From Photorhabdus laumondii subsp. laumondii (lineage in GTDB: Bacteria; Pseudomonadota; Gammaproteobacteria; Enterobacterales; Enterobacteriaceae), in contig NZ_CP024901.1 of NCBI RefSeq assembly GCF_003343245.1, positions 4,712,001 through 4,776,000 on the forward strand: 64,000 nt of DNA, given 5' to 3'. The stretch's first letter is position 1, and every line of letters begins with the position of its first letter. The notes below the pieces were generated by a model. That model made no database searches and was not told the origin of the DNA. It was given only the letters and a program-made list of their open reading frames with translations. This document shows positions 59,780 through 64,000 of the stretch, one piece after another. Made by a program: the position numbers and the translations under genes.

Positions 59780-61214
59780 AGTTATCTTACCTCTGCTTGG
59801 CTATCTTGCACTGGTATTTCTCCTGTCAGTTTACGCTTATCAACGCCACCAGAAAGGCCCCTTCCTGACCGAATATTTCCTTGGCAACCGTTCAATGGGC
59901 GGCTTTGTATTGGCAATGACCATTACTGCCACCTATATCAGTGCCAGCTCATTCATCGGCGGGCCAGGAGCAGCCTATAAATATGGTCTGGGATGGGTAT
60001 TACTGTCGCTGATTCAGTTGCCGGCAATATGGCTTTCCCTGGGTGTGTTAGGTAAAAAATTTGCCATTCTCGCTCGTCGCTATAATGCCGTTACTCTTAA
60101 TGACATGTTGTATGCCCGTTATGGCAGTCGTTTTCTGGTTTGGTTTGCCAGCCTAAGCCTTTTAGTCGCTTTTGTTGGCGCGATGACCGTTCAGTTTATT
60201 GGCGGTGCACGCCTGCTGGAAACTGCTGCGGGTATCCCTTATGGTACTGGATTAATGATTTTCGGTATCTCTATCGCTCTCTATACCGCATTTGGAGGCT
60301 TTAGAGCGAGTGTCCTCAATGATGCCCTACAAGGACTGGTCATGTTGTTAGGCACTGTTCTACTGCTGGTAGCGATTATCTATAAGGCGGGAGGTCTGTC
60401 AGAAGCGGTCACCACATTACGAACAATTAATCCGGAGCTGGTTTCCGCACAAGGTGCAGACCATATCCTCAACGGGCCTTTCATGGCATCGTTTTGGGTA
60501 CTGGTCTGTTTCGGCGTAATTGGGTTACCTCATACCGCCGTTCGTTGCATCTCCTACCGCGATAGCAAAGCTGTTCACCGTGGGATCATCATCGGAACCA
60601 TCGTCATGACGATCCTCATGTTTGGTATGCATTTAGCAGGAGCACTTGGTCGAGCGATTATTCCTGATCTGACCATTCCCGATCAGGTGATTCCAACATT
60701 GATGATCACCGTATTGCCACCATTCGCTGCTGGAATTTTTCTAGCCGCACCGATGGCTGCCATTATGTCCACAATTAATGCACAACTGCTGCAATCTTCT
60801 GCAACCATCGTCAAAGATCTCTATCTAAACTTGTTTCCACAACAAATCGTGCAGGAAAAAAAATTAGCCCGGATTTCCAGTTTTTCTACCCTGATTCTTG
60901 GTTTATTGCTACTTTTAGCCGCCTGGCACCCCCCCGAAATGATTATCTGGCTGAATCTTCTGGCTTTCGGTGGCTTACAGGCCGTATTCCTCTGGCCATT
61001 AGTTCTGGGCTTGTATTGGGAAAAGGCCAATGCCTATGGCGCTATCAGTTCGATGATTACAGGGGCAACAAGCTACACTCTGCTTGCTAGTTTCAATATC
61101 CATCTATTGGGCTTCCATCCGATCGTGCCATCATTGCTACTTAGCCTATTGGCTTTCTGGATGGGCAATGCCATCGGCCAGCGATTACCGCCAAAAGCCG
61201 TCAGACCACACTAA
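59769..61214 (+). CDS. panF: Sodium/pantothenate symporter PanF
   Basis: A 481-residue Na+-coupled pantothenate importer of the SSS family, feeding coenzyme A synthesis. Highly conserved stretches: TATYISASSFIGGPGAAYKY, LYTAFGGFRASVLNDALQ, GLPHTAVRCISYRDSKAV and PPFAAGIFLAAPMAAIMST. Start MQSEVILPL as in E. coli (MQLEVILPL), overlapping yhdT by 11 nt. Confidence 0.97.
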   Translation: MQSEVILPLLGYLALVFLLSVYAYQRHQKGPFLTEYFLGNRSMGGFVLAMTITATYISASSFIGGPGAAYKYGLGWVLLSLIQLPAIWLSLGVLGKKFAILARRYNAVTLNDMLYARYGSRFLVWFASLSLLVAFVGAMTVQFIGGARLLETAAGIPYGTGLMIFGISIALYTAFGGFRASVLNDALQGLVMLLGTVLLLVAIIYKAGGLSEAVTTLRTINPELVSAQGADHILNGPFMASFWVLVCFGVIGLPHTAVRCISYRDSKAVHRGIIIGTIVMTILMFGMHLAGALGRAIIPDLTIPDQVIPTLMITVLPPFAAGIFLAAPMAAIMSTINAQLLQSSATIVKDLYLNLFPQQIVQEKKLARISSFSTLILGLLLLLAAWHPPEMIIWLNLLAFGGLQAVFLWPLVLGLYWEKANAYGAISSMITGATSYTLLASFNIHLLGFHPIVPSLLLSLLAFWMGNAIGQRLPPKAVRPH

Positions 61215-61256
61215 GTTGGTCACTTTTAATCTATTTTCAATTAAGGAGAATTTTTT

Positions 61257-62147
61257 ATGCCCTGGATACAACTTCGATTAAATACTACAGGACAGCTCGC
61301 TGAATCCCTTGGAGATGCTCTAATGGAAAATGGAGCAGTATCAGTCACCTTTCAAGACAGCCACGATAATCCCGTATTCGAACCCTTACCAGGCGAGACT
61401 CGTTTATGGGGAGACACAGATGTCATCGGGCTTTATGATGCTGAAACAGATATGAAAGCAGTTATCAGCCAGCTCGAACAAGTTCCTGAGTTGGGTGAAA
61501 GATTTATTCATAAAATTGAGCAGTTGGAAGACAAAGACTGGGAACGTGAATGGATGGATAACTTCCATCCAATGCGCTTTGGCAACCGCTTGTGGATCTG
61601 TCCAAGCTGGCGCGACGTCCCTGATCCAGATGCTGTCAACGTTATGCTGGACCCTGGGCTGGCTTTTGGTACAGGTACTCATCCAACCACATCGTTATGT
61701 CTGCAATGGCTAGACAGTCTCAATCTGGAAGGTAAAACGGTTATCGATTTTGGTTGCGGCTCCGGCATACTGGCAATTGCGGCGCTAAAACTCGGTGCAA
61801 CGCACGCTATTGGCATAGATATCGACCCACAAGCTATTCAGGCCAGCCGAGACAACGCAGAGCGTAATGGCGTTCTGGAGCATTTAACGTTATATTTGGC
61901 GAAAAATACACCAACCGATCTTGAATCTGATGTAGTAATTGCTAATATTTTGGCAGGCCCTCTGCGTGAACTTGCCCCTGTGATTGGTGCATTACCAAAA
62001 CCGGGTGGCCTGTTAGGTTTGTCGGGTATTTTAACGAACCAAGCAGAAAGTGTTATTCAGGCTTATACTGATAAATTCGTAATCGATCCTGTTGCGGAAC
62101 GGGAAGAATGGTGTCGGATATCTGGGGTAAAAATAGCAACAAATTGA
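61257..62147 (+). CDS. prmA: Ribosomal protein L11 methyltransferase
   Basis: A 296-residue SAM-dependent enzyme trimethylating L11. N-terminal substrate-recognition domain ([20 protein letters not shown]), linker [22 protein letters not shown] loop [20 protein letters not shown] and the catalytic [12 protein letters not shown]. The start follows AAGGAG. 42 nt after panF. Confidence 0.97.
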   Translation: MPWIQLRLNTTGQLAESLGDALMENGAVSVTFQDSHDNPVFEPLPGETRLWGDTDVIGLYDAETDMKAVISQLEQVPELGERFIHKIEQLEDKDWEREWMDNFHPMRFGNRLWICPSWRDVPDPDAVNVMLDPGLAFGTGTHPTTSLCLQWLDSLNLEGKTVIDFGCGSGILAIAALKLGATHAIGIDIDPQAIQASRDNAERNGVLEHLTLYLAKNTPTDLESDVVIANILAGPLRELAPVIGALPKPGGLLGLSGILTNQAESVIQAYTDKFVIDPVAEREEWCRISGVKIATN

Positions 62148-62359
62148 AATTATTTTATTTTGTTATAATCGAAAGTGTAAACTTCAATCACTTATTGATG
62201 GTAATCCGTGCTATCAGCAAACTTACTGATAGAAAAATCCTAAGTGATAAACTTTACCAATAACATATAACACCATGTTATTTATGAATAATTATATTTA
62301 CCCCAGCAGAAAAGTTGGAAAAAAGTTGTAACAAATGACGATTTGCTCAAAGTTTGGCC

Positions 62360-62388
62360 TTTCATATTTTGCGAAAAATGCGTAATAT
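62360..62388 (+). promoter_or_regulatory. dusB-fis promoter with GC-rich discriminator
   Basis: -35 TTTCAT (62360-62365), 17-bp spacer, -10 TAATAT (62383-62388), followed by ACGCGCCC. The GC-rich discriminator is the mark of stringently controlled promoters; the E. coli fis promoter has the same layout and is repressed by ppGpp and by Fis. The 260-bp upstream region is AT-rich. Confidence 0.8.
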
Positions 62389-62430
62389 ACGCGCCCTTGC
62401 AGTCACAGTATGGCCACTCTTTCTTCGTCT

Positions 62431-63396
62431 ATGCGTATCGGACAATACCAGCTGAAAAACTGTCTTATTGCGGCCCCAATGGCTGGCATAACTGACCGCC
62501 CGTTTCGGTCACTATGTTACAAAATGGGTGCAGGTATGACAGTATCGGAAATGCTTTCTTCCAACCCTCAGGTCTGGAAGACAGACAAATCCCGGCTACG
62601 TATGGTTCACAGTGACGAACCGGGAATTCGTTCCGTGCAAATTGCTGGAAGTGATCCCGATGAAATGGCAGCGGCAGCGAAGATCAACGTCGCTAATGGT
62701 GCTCAGATCATTGATATCAACATGGGGTGTCCAGCCAAGAAAGTGAATCGTAAGCTAGCAGGTTCGGCTTTACTACGTTACCCAGAATTGGTCGAAAAGA
62801 TCCTTTCTGCCGTTGTAAACGCAGTAGATGTTCCTGTTACGCTAAAAATTCGCACTGGATGGTCGCCAGAAGAACGAAACTGTGTAAAGATTGCCCAATT
62901 GGCCGAGCATTGTGGTATCCAAGCTCTGGCGATCCACGGCAGGACTCGTTCCTGTTTGTTTAACGGAGAGGCAGAGTACGACAATATTCGGACAGTTAAG
63001 CAGACTGTTGCCATCCCGGTTATTGCCAATGGCGACATTACTGACCCGCTTAAAGCCAGAGCAGTGCTTGAATACACCGGGGCTGATGCCCTGATGATAG
63101 GCCGCGCTGCTCAGGGAAGACCCTGGATCTTCCGGGAAATCCAGCACTATCTGGCAACAGGAGAACTGCTGTCACCGATGCCGATTGGCGAAGTGCAGCA
63201 TTTAATGAACGAGCATATACAGGAATTGCACGACTTTTATGGTCCAAGCAAAGGAGCCCGTATCGCACGTAAGCATGTATCCTGGTATCTCCGGGAGCAT
63301 GCTCCTGATGACCAGTTCCGGCGCACATTCAACACCATAGAGGATGCCAGCGAACAGCTGGAGGTGTTGGGGGCATATTTCGAAAATTTTGCGTAA
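62431..63396 (+). CDS. dusB: tRNA-dihydrouridine synthase B
   Basis: A 321-residue flavoenzyme reducing a uridine in the tRNA D-loop. Visible: [22 protein letters not shown], the catalytic Cys in [19 protein letters not shown], substrate contacts [19 protein letters not shown] and the FMN-phosphate loop [18 protein letters not shown]. The start at 62431 gives the E. coli length; an in-frame ATG at 62410 would lie very close to the predicted transcription start. Confidence 0.95.
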   Translation: MRIGQYQLKNCLIAAPMAGITDRPFRSLCYKMGAGMTVSEMLSSNPQVWKTDKSRLRMVHSDEPGIRSVQIAGSDPDEMAAAAKINVANGAQIIDINMGCPAKKVNRKLAGSALLRYPELVEKILSAVVNAVDVPVTLKIRTGWSPEERNCVKIAQLAEHCGIQALAIHGRTRSCLFNGEAEYDNIRTVKQTVAIPVIANGDITDPLKARAVLEYTGADALMIGRAAQGRPWIFREIQHYLATGELLSPMPIGEVQHLMNEHIQELHDFYGPSKGARIARKHVSWYLREHAPDDQFRRTFNTIEDASEQLEVLGAYFENFA

Positions 63397-63421
63397 TATA
63401 AAGAAAAGAGCTGACAGAACT

Positions 63422-63718
63422 ATGTTCGAACAACGCGTAAATTCTGACGTACTAACCGTTGCTACTGTAAATTCACAAGATCAGGTAACCCAAAAACCTT
63501 TACGTGATTCAGTTAAACAAGCACTGAAGAACTATTTTGCTCAATTAAACGGTCAAGATGTTAATGATCTGTATGAGCTGGTATTGGCTGAAGTGGAACA
63601 GCCATTGTTGGACATGGTGATGCAATACACCCGTGGCAACCAAACACGTGCTGCCCTGATGATGGGCATCAACCGTGGCACACTGCGTAAGAAATTGAAA
63701 AAATATGGCATGAACTAA
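63422..63718 (+). CDS. fis: DNA-binding protein Fis
   Basis: 98 residues, a nucleoid-associated dimer that bends DNA, activates rRNA promoters and assists site-specific recombination. Conserved throughout: [33 protein letters not shown] and the helix-turn-helix [20 protein letters not shown]. Co-transcribed with dusB (25-nt gap). Confidence 0.98.
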   Translation: MFEQRVNSDVLTVATVNSQDQVTQKPLRDSVKQALKNYFAQLNGQDVNDLYELVLAEVEQPLLDMVMQYTRGNQTRAALMMGINRGTLRKKLKKYGMN

Positions 63719-63737
63719 TCACTAAAGTTAGTTCATT

Positions 63738-63775
63738 AAAAAAGGCGCTGTACCTCTTGGTAAAGTGCCTTTTTT
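63738..63775 (+). terminator. Terminator after fis
   Basis: Stem AAAAGGCGCTGTACC / GGTAAAGTGCCTTTT (imperfect), TCTT loop, ending TTTTTTG. Confidence 0.8.
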
Positions 63776-63897
63776 GCCAAACCAAGAAAAGTAATGCCGA
63801 ATTTTGGGGGCCTTACGCAACAAAATGCAGATTATTAGGTTGCCTGGCAATCCTAAAATCTGCATCAAGCCTCTTTCTTGCCTATCTCACAGCGATA

Positions 63898-64000
63898 TAT
63901 ACCCGTTATCCTTCAAGTTGCCTCTTTGTTGGCTGCACTCTCTCACCCCGGTCACATCGTTATCTATGCTCCCGGGGATTCGCTCCCTTGCCGCCGCGAT
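63898..64000 (-). repeat. ERIC element, copy 5, cut by window end
   Basis: Begins TATACCCGTTATCCTTC and matches copies 2 and 3 to the last base; about 24 bp are expected beyond the window. Confidence 0.9.

Overview
The window looks like the chromosome of a Photorhabdus-type enterobacterium (Morganellaceae; Xenorhabdus or another close relative is the alternative). This is inferred from clearly enterobacterial core proteins, a moderate to low GC content, several 127-bp ERIC-type repeats, insertion sequences and a decayed phage tail cluster. No rRNA, tRNA or CRISPR array was seen.

Layout. (1) 1-4915: a very AT-rich island with a 37-residue peptide gene, a hairpin, a metallo-beta-lactamase-fold protein, a one-chain ABC transporter with two complementary half-ATPases, and a small P-loop kinase gene broken by an ERIC element. 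It resembles a peptide-modification and export cluster, but I cannot name its product. (2) 4994-6977: hpaB and a decayed hpaC. (3) 6978-20214: envelope and nitrogen-PTS core: murA, ibaG and mlaBCDEF on the minus strand; yrbG, kdsD, kdsC, lptC, lptA, lptB, rpoN, hpf, ptsN, rapZ and npr on the plus strand. (4) 20403-29819: rnk followed by a decayed prophage. Its ends are marked by a 33-bp duplication of the 3' end of rnk. It holds tail genes, a broken Nlp/Ner-like regulator, a perfect LexA box and a TisB-like toxin gene with a tandem antisense-type sRNA. (5) 29874-43811: pmbA and darP, barstar- and barnase-like genes, tldD, a nitrilase, yhdP, rng, maf, mreD, mreC and mreB. (6) 44373-47874: acuI, aroQ, accB and accC. 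(7) 47875-59500: an island between accC and yhdT, which are adjacent in E. coli. It holds an IS630-type element abutting an ERIC copy and a tightly overlapping operon for an unrecognised pathway: MFS transporter, DRE-TIM aldolase split by an IS1634-type element, catalytically incomplete alpha/beta hydrolase, isocitrate/isopropylmalate dehydrogenase-CinA fusion, RraA-type aldolase and a metal-dependent hydrolase-like protein. (8) 59537-63718: yhdT, panF, prmA, dusB and fis, then another ERIC copy cut by the window end.

The core blocks serve lipid asymmetry (Mla), LPS synthesis and transport (KdsD, KdsC, LptC, LptA, LptB), peptidoglycan and cell shape (MurA, MreBCD), fatty acid synthesis (AccBC), sigma-54/PTS-Ntr control and translation or growth-rate control (Hpf, PrmA, DusB, Fis). 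The accessory parts show repeated gene breakage: ERIC in a kinase, an IS in an aldolase, amber codons at likely Trp positions in two phage genes, and a frameshift in a tail fibre assembly gene. In two cases, removing the element with one copy of its target duplication restores an open frame by hand reconstruction.
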